From positions 1-55,188 of the forward strand of contig CAZUGO010000071.1 of assembly GCA_964619935.1 (NCBI GenBank): a stretch of 55,188 nucleotides of DNA, read 5' to 3'. This document shows positions 1-8,047 of this stretch, piece after piece; position 1 is the first letter of the stretch, and each line of letters opens with the position of its first letter. The translations under genes were made by a program, and so were the position numbers. Source of the DNA: CAZUGO01 sp964619935 (GTDB lineage: Bacteria > Planctomycetota > Phycisphaerae > UBA1845 > CAIVHJ01). The notes beneath the pieces are model-generated. The model was given only the letters and a program-made list of their open reading frames with translations. It was not told the origin of the DNA and made no database searches.

Positions 1-1
1 C

Positions 2-3000
2 TCCGCGATTCCGCTGGGGATCGGCGTGGTCGACGGGCTGGATGATTGCTCCGGCCAGTTCGTCTTCGGCGTGGTCAATGGCGACGCCTGTGCGACGGTG
101 GGCGGGGTGGCCGGTGAGTTCCTGATCACCGACTACAGTCCGGCCGGGCCGTACCCCTACGGCATCTTTGTCAGCGGCTTCGATGCCGATGTCACCGGCG
201 GATTGTTCGAGGACTTCGAGTGCGGCGGGCCGATGGGCAACGGCTACACCGCATGCGTGGTGGTGGTCGATTTCAACGAAGCCTGCCCCAGTGAGGCCGA
301 GTGCTTCGCGGACCGGGCGATCGCCGGGCCGTGTATCGCCTCCGATGATTGCCCGGCCAGCTTCGTCACGTTGACCAAGGCTGCCAAGACCGACGACCCC
401 GGCGACCCAGCGTTCTTCTGTGCGTCGACCTTGGGCGTCGACGTCTGGAACATCTATGTGCAGTTCAACGACGGCAATGCCTCGGTGCTGAGCCTGGCCT
501 CTGCCGCGCTTCGAACCACCGCGCCCGGGGGCTTCTTCCAGGTTCCCGCGGCGATGGGTGGTGGCAACACGGCCCCGCTCGATATTTTCGTCGGTCTGTT
601 CCCCGAGCTGGCCTGCGACAGCTTCGTGACCATCGGCATCAAGAGCGTCCCGGTTGGGGGTACCGGCTGCTCGACGCTCGACCCCGACTTTGACACCGTC
701 CTGTTCAACACCGGTGGTGGGGTGGCTGGCGGCTGGTTCTGCAACAATCCGCCCAGCGGTCAGGGCTTGCCCGATCTGGTGAACCGAGTGTTGATCGCCC
801 AGCTAACCGTGCCCGCCGGGGAGATGGTCAGCGGCGACCTGGTGGCCTGGGTCCGCGACGCTTCAGTGACCCAGGCCGATCCGGGCTGCCCCGCTGACCT
901 CAACGCGAACGGCGTGGTCGATGCGGCCGATCTGTCCCAGTTGTTCGGCGCCTGGGGGCCGTGCGACGTCAGATGCGCACCCGACCTGAACTGCGATCTG
1001 CAGGTGGACAGCACCGACCTGGGCCTGATGCTGGGTCGCTGGGGCCCGTGCGGGGGTTTGATCAATCCCATCTGCGGTGTCCCGCTGCTTCTGGAATGCC
1101 CCGGTGTCCCGGTGTGTGGCGACGGCACCTGCGACCACGGGGAGGACTGTGACAACTGTCCGGAGGACTGCACCTGCGACGACGGCAATCCCTGTACCGC
1201 CGAGGAGTGCTCCGGCACGCGCTGCGTGTTTTCGAATGAACCGCAGGGCGCCCCGTGCGACCTGGACGGCGACGCCTGCACGGTCGACACCTGCGACGGT
1301 GGCGGCAACTGCGTGCTCGACGAAGTGATCGTCTGCGACGACTTCAACGATTGCACCGACGACCAGTGCATCGGCAAGCAATGCGTGATCACGCCGGCGG
1401 CCCCGGGCACCCCGTGCGACCTGGACGGCGACGCCTGCACGGTCGACACCTGCGACGGTGGCGGCAACTGCGTGATCGTCCAAGTGATCGTCTGCGACGA
1501 CTTCAACGATTGCACCGAGGACTCCTGCGCCCCGGCCACCGGTGCCTGCGTGCACCAACCCAGCACCCAGATCGTCTGCAGCGGGATGCCGGCGTTGAGC
1601 CTGTGCCCCGGCACCACCCAGTGGTTCAACATGCAGATTCTGAATTACACCGACCAGGTGATCGCCGGCAACTGGGCCATCACCGGTCATGGAACCCTGT
1701 ACAACGTGGCGCCCAGCGCCGGCGCGTACAATGTTCCGGCCTGTGCCAGCGGCGTCCCCGGGACTGCCGGCATGTTGATCTCCGCGACCAATGCGCAGGC
1801 CCATCTCCTGCCGATTCGCGTGACCTTCACGGCCGATCACTGCAGCGACAGCGGCGCGTGGATCGCGGAGGCCCCGCGGATCACTGGGTTCTCGCCGATC
1901 GCCAAAGGGACGTTCCTGGGCGATGATCCCGAACTGAGCTACACCAACTACATGTCGGTGGCCATCAACTGGCAGAGCTGCACGCCGAATCAAGTCCGCT
2001 TCGACTGGCAGCCCCGCGACGTTCAGGAACTGGTCGCCGCCGTCGGTGATTCGGCCGTGCTGGCCGCCGAGATGGGCGCGGTGCTGGACTTCGGCACCGA
2101 CCCGACCGCCGCGATCCTCAATCCGCTGACCATCACGCCGATTCCGCTGCTGGGCTTTGACGGCGAACCGTTTGAAAGCCTCGACTTCGGGGGTCAGGAC
2201 GTGCCCGCCTGGCTGACCGGCATCGCCTGGGGCGGCGAGGGGGAGCCCCTGGCCTTCGACATCAGCCCCAACCCGCTGCATCTCAAGCTCAGCTACGAAT
2301 TCAAGAACTGGGGCAGCTCGACCAAGAAGTACGATTGGACCCGCAAGGTGACCAACGATTCCACCGGGTTGTTCCAGGGCGCCTGGGGGCTCAAGCTGGA
2401 ACCGATCAAGTTCACCGGGGAGTACTGGGTGCCGCCGAAGACCGTGACCCAGGGCAAGTTTCGACTGAAGGTCGGAACCTCGTTCTCCGGGACCCGCTAC
2501 CAGAAGAAGAACCTCTTCGGCAAGACCTTCTTCAAGACCTTCGGAACCAACCAGACCTTCCAGGACAAGCTGAACGTACCGTTGTCTTTCACCGCCGAAG
2601 GTCGGGTGCATCCTGACCTGCGCCTGCAGCAGATCTGCATCATGACCGGGCTCAGCGGCGAGATTCCCTTTCCGCTGCGTTACTTTGCCCCCTATCCGAT
2701 CTATGTCACGGGCCGGTTGCACGGCGGGCTGAGCAGCGTGTCGGCCTGCTGGGCCCAGGACAACGGCGGCGGCATTCTGAACTCCGGCTTGAAGTTCAAT
2801 CCGATCGAGGCCCAGATGACCGCCGGCGCCGAACTCACCGTGGGTGCCGGCGTGCGCGGCAAGTCCTGGAAGGTCGTCGGCATCGAGGGCACCTGTGGGG
2901 TCGGCGGCGAGGTGAATGCGACCTTGACCTGGCCACCGGCGCTGGGCGACGGTCGCCTGGGCCTGGACGGCAAGATTGTCGCCTACTTCCTGCTCTGGGA

Positions 3001-5266
3001 AACCACCCTGGTGAACGGGGCGATCTTCGAAATCACCTGGGAACCGTTTGACTTCCAATGGTTCCAGATGCTGGACGATCCCAGTCTGGCGCCGACCTGG
3101 ACGCTCGCGGAGCGGACCTGGCTGGACGAGGTCTCGCGCTATGCCCGGCCCGGTGGCGGCTCGCTGATCCTGGGTGCGGGCCTGCCGATTACACCCGTCC
3201 TGACCAACATCTTTCCGCGAACGCAGACCGCGATGGCGTTCCGGGGCGATGATGCCTGTGTGCTGCTGACCCACGATGCCGCAGGCCGCGACCCGGAGCA
3301 AGCCCTGGAGATTGCCGCCGTGGTTCGAACCGCCGGCGTCTGGAGCCCGCTCATGTTGGTAACCGACGACACCGTGCCCGATGTGGGTGCGGCCCTGGCC
3401 GTCGACGGCGCCGAGCAACTGGTCGCCGCCTGGTGCCGATTCCCCACGGCCCAGATCGGCGATCTGCCCGAGGTGCTGGCGCCCAAGGCAGAGGTGGCCT
3501 TCAGTGTGTACGACGATGTCGCCGGCAGCTGGTCGGCGCCGGCCCTGATCACCAGCAACGCGTACCAGGACCTGCCGCCTCGCCTGGTCCGCGGGGCCGA
3601 CGGTTCGCTGACCGCATTCTGGCTGGGAATGCCCGACGACGCGGTGCGCACCAATCCGCTGCAGCATGACGCGGTGACCGCCAACCTCTATTCCGCCAAC
3701 TGGAACGGCGCATCATTCGATTCGCCGCAACTGGAACTGGTGGACATCACCACCGAAGACCTGCCGGCGATCACCGTCGATGCCGCCGGAAACATCATGG
3801 CCATGTGGGAGGGCGACACCGACGGCGACTACTCCACGGTCGCTGACAAGGAAATCTTCTTTGCCGGGCAGGACCGCGACGTCTGGAACCCGCCGGTGCA
3901 GGTGACCCGCAACGCCCTGGCCGATTCGTCGCCGACGCTGGGCCCGCCCGCCACGCCGCTCCCAGTGGCGTTGTGGGTGCAAGGTTCGGTGCCGACGGCC
4001 CTTGACGAAGACGACCGCGAGCTGCTCGGAACCACCGACGTGCTGTTGTCCTCGACGTGGGTCGGCGGCGCCTGGACCGCTCCGACGACGGTCGTCGAAG
4101 CGCCCGGAATCGGCAACCTGCGCATCTTGTGCCCGGACAGCGGTGAGATCTGGGCCCACTGGGTGGCCGGTTCGGATGATCAGACCACCGATCTGTGGGC
4201 GGCCCGTTTTGATCCGACCCTCGCCGGATGGTCGCAGCCGGTGCGCCTGACCCATGATGCCTTCGTGGAATACGAGCCCGCCTTGCAGGTCAATGCGCAG
4301 GGACATCCGGCCGGCGTGTACGTCCGGCGGGCCTTTGACGGCGATCCGCCGCTGCCGGCCGGTGGTGGTGGTGAACCGCCGCGCATCCCACTGCTGGGTC
4401 AGGCCGACTTGGTGTACATCGAGAACGAACCGACCGCGGATCTGGAGTTGACCGTCGACGGCGTCAACCTCGATCCGCTGGACGCCGCCCCAGGTGAGGC
4501 GGTAACCATTACGGTGGCGTTGCTTAACCGCGGACTGTTGCCGGTGGCGGCGGCCGCCGTCGATCTGTTTGACGATCCCGCGGGACAGAGTCCGGTGCTG
4601 ATCGGCCGTCTGGCCCTGGCTGAGCCGCTTGCCGGGGGCAGCTCGGTGATCCTGGAGGCGCCCTGGACGCTGCCGGCCGCGGGTAACCTGCACAACCTGC
4701 GGGCCGTGGCCGATCCGCAGAACGACGTCGCCGAGGCCGACGAGGCCAACAACGTGGCGATCGTTGAGTTGTACCAGCCGGACCTGGTGGCGATTTCCGA
4801 GCCGCTGGCGGTGTGTGACGGCGAGGGCAACATGGTGCTCAACGGTTCGATCGGCAATGACGGCAGCGCGGTGACCGCGGATCCAGTGGATTGGCGGCTC
4901 GTGCGCACTGCCGACGACGCGATCCTGGCCCAGGGGACCATCGCCATGCCCGGCGTGGGCACGCTTGCCGCGATCCAGGCAATCGTCCCGCTGGAGTTGC
5001 CGCTGTCGGTGACCCTGTGGGTCGATCCCGATGGCCAGATTGCAGAGGTCCACGAAACCGACAACAGCGATGCGGTAGACTTGGTGTATCAATGCCCCTG
5101 CGCCCCCGATCTGACCGGCGACAGCGTGGTCAATGCCGCGGATCTGGCCCAGTTGCTCGGCGCCTGGGGCAGCCACCCCGGTCACCCCGCCGATCTGAAT
5201 GCCGACGGCGAGGTGAACGCCGCCGACCTGGCGTTGCTGCTCGGCAGTTGGGGCGCGTGTCAGTGA
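2..5266 (+). CDS. Giant secreted dockerin/CARDB surface protein, 5'-truncated by window edge
   Basis: The frame is open from base 2, so the true start lies upstream; the first in-window start codon is GTG at 26 (1746 residues from there). Counting from that GTG, two dockerin-like calcium-binding repeats lie at about 287-341. A Cys-rich segment at about 355-520 has repeated CTxDxC and PCDLDGDACTVDTC units. A large beta-rich region follows, then four or five propeller-like repeats with W-S/T-x-P motifs (about 1140-1460), two CARDB-like adhesion modules with DNxxVVEVDExNN-type ends (about 1475-1685), and a terminal dockerin pair (AADLAQLLGAWG, AADLALLLGSWG). In Phycisphaerae such proteins are exported and probably cell-surface; the partner cohesin or sorting system is not visible here. 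No signal peptide can be seen because the N-terminus is missing. Function beyond a structural or adhesive role is unknown. Confidence 0.85.
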   Translation, partial: SAIPLGIGVVDGLDDCSGQFVFGVVNGDACATVGGVAGEFLITDYSPAGPYPYGIFVSGFDADVTGGLFEDFECGGPMGNGYTACVVVVDFNEACPSEAECFADRAIAGPCIASDDCPASFVTLTKAAKTDDPGDPAFFCASTLGVDVWNIYVQFNDGNASVLSLASAALRTTAPGGFFQVPAAMGGGNTAPLDIFVGLFPELACDSFVTIGIKSVPVGGTGCSTLDPDFDTVLFNTGGGVAGGWFCNNPPSGQGLPDLVNRVLIAQLTVPAGEMVSGDLVAWVRDASVTQADPGCPADLNANGVVDAADLSQLFGAWGPCDVRCAPDLNCDLQVDSTDLGLMLGRWGPCGGLINPICGVPLLLECPGVPVCGDGTCDHGEDCDNCPEDCTCDDGNPCTAEECSGTRCVFSNEPQGAPCDLDGDACTVDTCDGGGNCVLDEVIVCDDFNDCTDDQCIGKQCVITPAAPGTPCDLDGDACTVDTCDGGGNCVIVQVIVCDDFNDCTEDSCAPATGACVHQPSTQIVCSGMPALSLCPGTTQWFNMQILNYTDQVIAGNWAITGHGTLYNVAPSAGAYNVPACASGVPGTAGMLISATNAQAHLLPIRVTFTADHCSDSGAWIAEAPRITGFSPIAKGTFLGDDPELSYTNYMSVAINWQSCTPNQVRFDWQPRDVQELVAAVGDSAVLAAEMGAVLDFGTDPTAAILNPLTITPIPLLGFDGEPFESLDFGGQDVPAWLTGIAWGGEGEPLAFDISPNPLHLKLSYEFKNWGSSTKKYDWTRKVTNDSTGLFQGAWGLKLEPIKFTGEYWVPPKTVTQGKFRLKVGTSFSGTRYQKKNLFGKTFFKTFGTNQTFQDKLNVPLSFTAEGRVHPDLRLQQICIMTGLSGEIPFPLRYFAPYPIYVTGRLHGGLSSVSACWAQDNGGGILNSGLKFNPIEAQMTAGAELTVGAGVRGKSWKVVGIEGTCGVGGEVNATLTWPPALGDGRLGLDGKIVAYFLLWETTLVNGAIFEITWEPFDFQWFQMLDDPSLAPTWTLAERTWLDEVSRYARPGGGSLILGAGLPITPVLTNIFPRTQTAMAFRGDDACVLLTHDAAGRDPEQALEIAAVVRTAGVWSPLMLVTDDTVPDVGAALAVDGAEQLVAAWCRFPTAQIGDLPEVLAPKAEVAFSVYDDVAGSWSAPALITSNAYQDLPPRLVRGADGSLTAFWLGMPDDAVRTNPLQHDAVTANLYSANWNGASFDSPQLELVDITTEDLPAITVDAAGNIMAMWEGDTDGDYSTVADKEIFFAGQDRDVWNPPVQVTRNALADSSPTLGPPATPLPVALWVQGSVPTALDEDDRELLGTTDVLLSSTWVGGAWTAPTTVVEAPGIGNLRILCPDSGEIWAHWVAGSDDQTTDLWAARFDPTLAGWSQPVRLTHDAFVEYEPALQVNAQGHPAGVYVRRAFDGDPPLPAGGGGEPPRIPLLGQADLVYIENEPTADLELTVDGVNLDPLDAAPGEAVTITVALLNRGLLPVAAAAVDLFDDPAGQSPVLIGRLALAEPLAGGSSVILEAPWTLPAAGNLHNLRAVADPQNDVAEADEANNVAIVELYQPDLVAISEPLAVCDGEGNMVLNGSIGNDGSAVTADPVDWRLVRTADDAILAQGTIAMPGVGTLAAIQAIVPLELPLSVTLWVDPDGQIAEVHETDNSDAVDLVYQCPCAPDLTGDSVVNAADLAQLLGAWGSHPGHPADLNADGEVNAADLALLLGSWGACQ

Positions 5267-5267
5267 T

Positions 5268-5701
5268 GGTCAGCGAGACGTGGAAGTCACGGATCGACGG
5301 ACGAAGAAGGACTATGCCGAATGCCTCCGCAAGATCGCCGATGAGATGTACCCGGAAGCAGAGGTGATCGTGCTGGTGCAGGACAATCTGAACACGCACT
5401 CGCCGACTTCGTTGTACGAGGCGTTCTCGCCAACGGAAGCCAAGCGGTTAGCGGATCGGTGTGAACCCCACTACACGCCCAAGCACGGTAGCTGGCTGGA
5501 TATGGCGGAGATCGAACTGGGCATTCTTGGCCGACAGTGCTTGTCGCGACGCATTGACAACGTCGATGACCTGCGCCGTGAAGTGAAGTGAAGGCATGGG
5601 AAGTCGCGCGCGATATTGTCGGAACAAAAGCGGATTGGCAGCTCACCGCAGAGGATGCACGGATAAAGCTCAGGCGGCTTTATCCATCAGTTGAGAAGTA
5701 A
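5268..5701 (+). pseudogene. IS630-family transposase, 3' remnant with frameshift
   Basis: The frame encodes the C-terminal DDE endonuclease region of an IS630/Tc1-type transposase: a VTDRRTKKDYAECL segment, then VQDNLNTH (catalytic Asp) and a PKHGSWLDMAEIEL segment with the last catalytic Glu. Homology starts directly after the stop codon of the dockerin gene, so the N-terminal two thirds are gone. At 5584-5593 the pentamer TGAAG is tandemly duplicated. The duplication brings in a TGA at 5589-5591 and shifts the frame. Deleting one copy restores reading from AWEVARD through LYPSVEK to TAA at 5699-5701, the usual IS630 C-terminus. The element is therefore dead twice over: 5' truncation and a 5-bp insertion. 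No terminal inverted repeat was identified. Confidence 0.85.
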
Positions 5702-5878
5702 TGGAGCCCTAGCTGCCCGTCGGGCGGTAGGCCTTGAGCCCCACGCGATTGCGTCGCCTCCGCTGGGGGCCAGGACGCCCGGGCATGCCCAACCCGTGGC
5801 GGACCCCAGGTCAACGCCCGGCGCCCAAGACATCGGGTCTCCGCTCGTTGCGGCTCAAAGGATACCCGCACAGCGCTC

Positions 5879-5912
5879 AAATGGTGATACCATTTACTTC
5901 AAATGGTACCAT
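5879..5912. repeat. Two short palindromes with AAATGGT/ACCATTT half-sites
   Basis: 5879-5895 is AAATGGT-GAT-ACCATTT, a 7-bp inverted repeat around a 3-base centre. 5903-5912 is ATGGTACCAT, a perfect 10-bp palindrome. Both use the half-site that recurs in the 22-bp direct repeats just downstream, which suggests one DNA-binding protein recognises the whole block. Confidence 0.7.
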
Positions 5913-5922
5913 CAAATGATGC

Positions 5923-5988
5923 AAATCAAGATACCATTTTGTATAAATCAAGATACCGTTTTATATAAACGAAGATACCATTTGATAA
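5923..5988. repeat. Three 22-bp iteron-like direct repeats
   Basis: Three contiguous 22-bp units at 5923-5944, 5945-5966 and 5967-5988 share the core AAGATACC(A/G)TTT. Units 1 and 2 match at 20 of 22 positions; unit 3 is more diverged. The period is exact, about two helical turns, as in plasmid iterons or multi-site operators. The units are AT-rich in a GC-rich genome and carry the ACCATTT half-site found in the flanking palindromes. No adjacent Rep, Par or regulator gene survives. Confidence 0.75.
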
Positions 5989-6011
5989 AAATGGTGGTAC
6001 CGTTTTATCAA
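5982..6011. repeat. Long inverted repeat closing the iteron block
   Basis: TTGATAAAA (5982-5990) and TTTTATCAA (6003-6011) are perfect inverted copies. The stem extends inward through ATGGT/ACCGT with one mismatch to a GGT centre, giving 14-base arms. It overlaps the third 22-bp unit. It could be an operator, a replication-associated palindrome or an element end; it lacks the trailing T-run of a terminator. Confidence 0.7.
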
Positions 6012-6045
6012 GACCCGGTGTGTCCGGCGGTCTGGGGCTCCAGCA

Positions 6046-6078
6046 GGGGGGTACTGGGGGGTACAAGGGGGGGTTGGG
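6046..6078 (+). other. Candidate G-quadruplex motif
   Basis: Four G-runs lie on the plus strand: six G at 6046-6051, six at 6056-6061, seven at 6067-6073 and three at 6076-6078, separated by loops of 4, 5 and 2 bases. This satisfies the usual G3+N1-7 rule. It lies 35 bases after the iteron-like block. Confidence 0.6.
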
Positions 6079-6629
6079 CTGCTGTGGCCCGGGCTCAGGC
6101 GGCCGCCGTCGCGGGCGGCTTATCAGATTGAAATGCTCTGTTCCTGTCGCCGTGGCCTCGCTCCTCAACGAAACCCTGCTTCTTTGGTCATACAGCCGAC
6201 TTATAACGGCGCACGCTCGTTCGATAAAGAGCTGTGCCGACGAGAAAAGTTTTTCTTGTTCACAACAGCAGGGGTGCCAAGCGCATGCGCTCCGCACAGC
6301 AAAGACCGGCGCGGATTTGTCGTTGATAGTTCTAATGTGGGGTTACACTTACTGGTGGAAGGAAGCTGATGGGGCATTCTCTAACACAACGCTCGGCCGG
6401 ACAATCGAGCGCATTACCGCCCAGCCCGTCGCACTTGACCAGCAACGCCCATTAGATTCAGGTCGCTTTGCTCTGTGGGGCTACTCCTGCGCTTCGCGTC
6501 TAACCGCTTCTCGCGAGCGCCTCTCTGCCCGCACATTAAGAAACTGCGCGCGTTTCTCTGGAGCTCAGGATGAGTCCTTGCTTGCAAGCACCGTATGTCG
6601 TTGGCCAGATGATTTGCTCGAAGGAATGC

Positions 6630-6944
6630 TTACCGGCACGGACCCCATGCCCCGAGCAGTTCGGCCAGGTCCGCGGCGTTCACCATGTCGTCCCCAGTCA
6701 GATCCGCCACGTGTCCTGGGTTGTCGCCCCAGGCGCCCAGAAGCTGCGCCAGATCAGCGGCGTCAACCGACTCGTCCGCATTCATGTCCGGACAGACAAC
6801 GACATCGCAAAACGCCGGCGGACTTCCTGGGCCGGTCCATGCTTTGTCAAAGGCCGCCGCGTCAATGCAGGTCACGTTGCCATCACGTGCAGCGGCGGCT
6901 GCCAATAGGCGAAGAGACCTCCTGGTGGCACTTGTAGGCGCCAT
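6630..6944 (-). pseudogene. Orphan dockerin tail (decapitated surface protein gene)
   Basis: The minus-strand frame ends in two dockerin repeats (AADLAQLLGAWG, AADLAELLGAWG) preceded by a short stretch, CIDAAAFDKAWTG. Nothing upstream in this frame resembles the body of such a protein: an in-frame TGA lies 8 codons before the nominal start, and no signal peptide is present. In another frame, the sequence just upstream (about 6890-6980) reads LTREELFQNSEWRLQVPPGG, which has protein-like composition and ends at a TGA, so a frameshifted older gene is possible. It is most simply read as the leftover 3' end of a large dockerin gene. Confidence 0.55.
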
Positions 6945-7035
6945 TCGGAGTTCTGGAAAAGCTCCTCACGCGTAAGGGTGAGGCCTGGACCGTTGGAGGC
7001 CGCATGCAGGCTCGTGCCGCGTGCGGTCTTCTTTC

Positions 7036-7764
7036 TCACAACAATACCGCGTCGCTTCGATCTCCTCGATCGGCTGGCTTATCTGCCGGCCCGCCGAGGC
7101 CGATCAGGCGGGCAAAGCCGCTGCCGGCGTGGTAGGTCAGCAATGCCAGCACTACGGCCAGCATGACGGAGGCGGTGATCACCAGGAGCGCAATCACCAG
7201 GCCGGCGGTGCCGGTCAGGTGGAAGGCCTGAGGGTCGGCGATGATGTCGCCAATGTGTTTGAAGACGTCGTCGCTGCGCAGTGCCGCCACCTGCTGGGCG
7301 GACAGGTGTCCCATGGCTGCCGCGCCGCGGGTGGCCAGGATGGAGCCCATCTCATAGTAGTCACCGATCAGGCTGCAGAACGGGGCCAGCCCGACGACCA
7401 CGGCGATGCCCACCAGCGGCAGGCTGCGGGTGTGGGCCAGCCGCTTGAGCGCCGGCACGCCCAGAACGACGGTCAGCAGGAAGGGCATGAAATCGGTCGC
7501 GAGATAGATGAGGTCCGAGCCCCGGGTGTCGAAGCCGCTGAGCCGGCCGGCATAGTCGCCGCCGCTGACCACGAACGGAAAGACCTTCGCCAACAGCGCG
7601 GCGCCATACTTGGGATCGATCTGCAGCTCGCTGACCGATCCACCGGCGAGCACGCAGCCAAGCACGTGCAACAACTCGTGGATCGGGACGTAGATCCACC
7701 AGGTCAAGGCCACGGACAGCACGAAGCCGATCATCAGGCGGGCCGGACGGACTCCGCCGCCCAA
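7036..7764 (-). CDS. Multi-pass membrane protein with HELLH zinc-protease-like motif
   Basis: The 242-residue hydrophobic protein has about five membrane segments. HELLH (about residues 29-33) lies at the end of the first, a layout seen in intramembrane or membrane-embedded zinc metallopeptidases of the M50 type. A later segment contains an Asp (ATDFMPFLL) that could supply a third ligand. I see no PDZ domain, and the classical NxxPxPxLDGG motif of site-2 proteases is absent, so this is a distant relative or a fold look-alike. The only start in frame is TTG at 7764. Protein-like sequence (FFLRPLDDLGAAIHGQL) continues upstream of it without an ATG or GTG, so the true start may be non-canonical or obscured by a sequencing error. 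Confidence 0.6.
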   Translation of the reverse strand: MGGGVRPARLMIGFVLSVALTWWIYVPIHELLHVLGCVLAGGSVSELQIDPKYGAALLAKVFPFVVSGGDYAGRLSGFDTRGSDLIYLATDFMPFLLTVVLGVPALKRLAHTRSLPLVGIAVVVGLAPFCSLIGDYYEMGSILATRGAAAMGHLSAQQVAALRSDDVFKHIGDIIADPQAFHLTGTAGLVIALLVITASVMLAVVLALLTYHAGSGFARLIGLGGPADKPADRGDRSDAVLL

Positions 7765-7972
7765 CTGGCCGTGGATGGCCGCGCCGAGATCGTCGAGTGG
7801 CCGCAGGAAGAAGCGGCCAAGCCCTGATCTGGCGGGGTGGGTGGCGATAATGGCAAGCCTCCTGTGCGGGCTTGATTGTACGAGGTTCGGGGGGGCGCGG
7901 TCGAGGGTCGCGCACGCCGCATCGGACTCAGGCGCGGCGAAATACCCCAGTGGGTCGCGGAGCTGTCTTCGA

Positions 7973-8001
7973 TTGCCGCCGGCGACCGGGGTCCATATAA
8001 T
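7973..8001 (+). promoter_or_regulatory. Probable sigma70-type promoter of the decaheme cytochrome
   Basis: TTGCCG (7973-7978), a 17-base spacer and a consensus TATAAT (7996-8001) lie 46 bases upstream of the cytochrome start codon. Confidence 0.55.
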
Positions 8002-8047
8002 GCCGGGCGGTCACGATCACGAAATCTCTGCCCCAGGGAGACGCTCA

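Larger units (their letters stand above)
5702..6629. other. Gene-poor scar region between IS630 remnant and orphan dockerin tail
   Basis: No convincing gene is present in these 928 bases. The open frames here lack family motifs and cross the repeats. Base composition changes sharply: a GC-rich part to about 5870, an AT-rich repeat block at 5879-6011, a G-run block at 6046-6078, then mixed lower-GC sequence to 6620. The repeats are listed separately. Together with the IS630 remnant on one side and a decapitated dockerin tail on the other, this reads as an old insertion or deletion site. Confidence 0.6.

Noticed and set aside
863..3667. Very long minus-strand open frame (934 codons) opposite the dockerin gene
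   Set aside because: High GC makes antisense frames long; composition is Arg/Gly/His-rich without motifs, and the plus strand has clear domains.
5923..5988. CRISPR array in the scar region
   Set aside because: 22-bp repeats are directly adjacent with no spacers; no cas gene.
5691..6131. Frame through the 22-bp repeats
   Set aside because: The AT-rich repeat block is inside it and the translated repeats are not conserved as protein; no start site.
6380..6520. Integron attC-like pieces (TCTAAC at 6382 and near 6509, CATTAGA near 6454)
   Set aside because: The flanking boxes do not pair as required, no GTTRRRY partner fits, and there is no integrase or cassette gene nearby.
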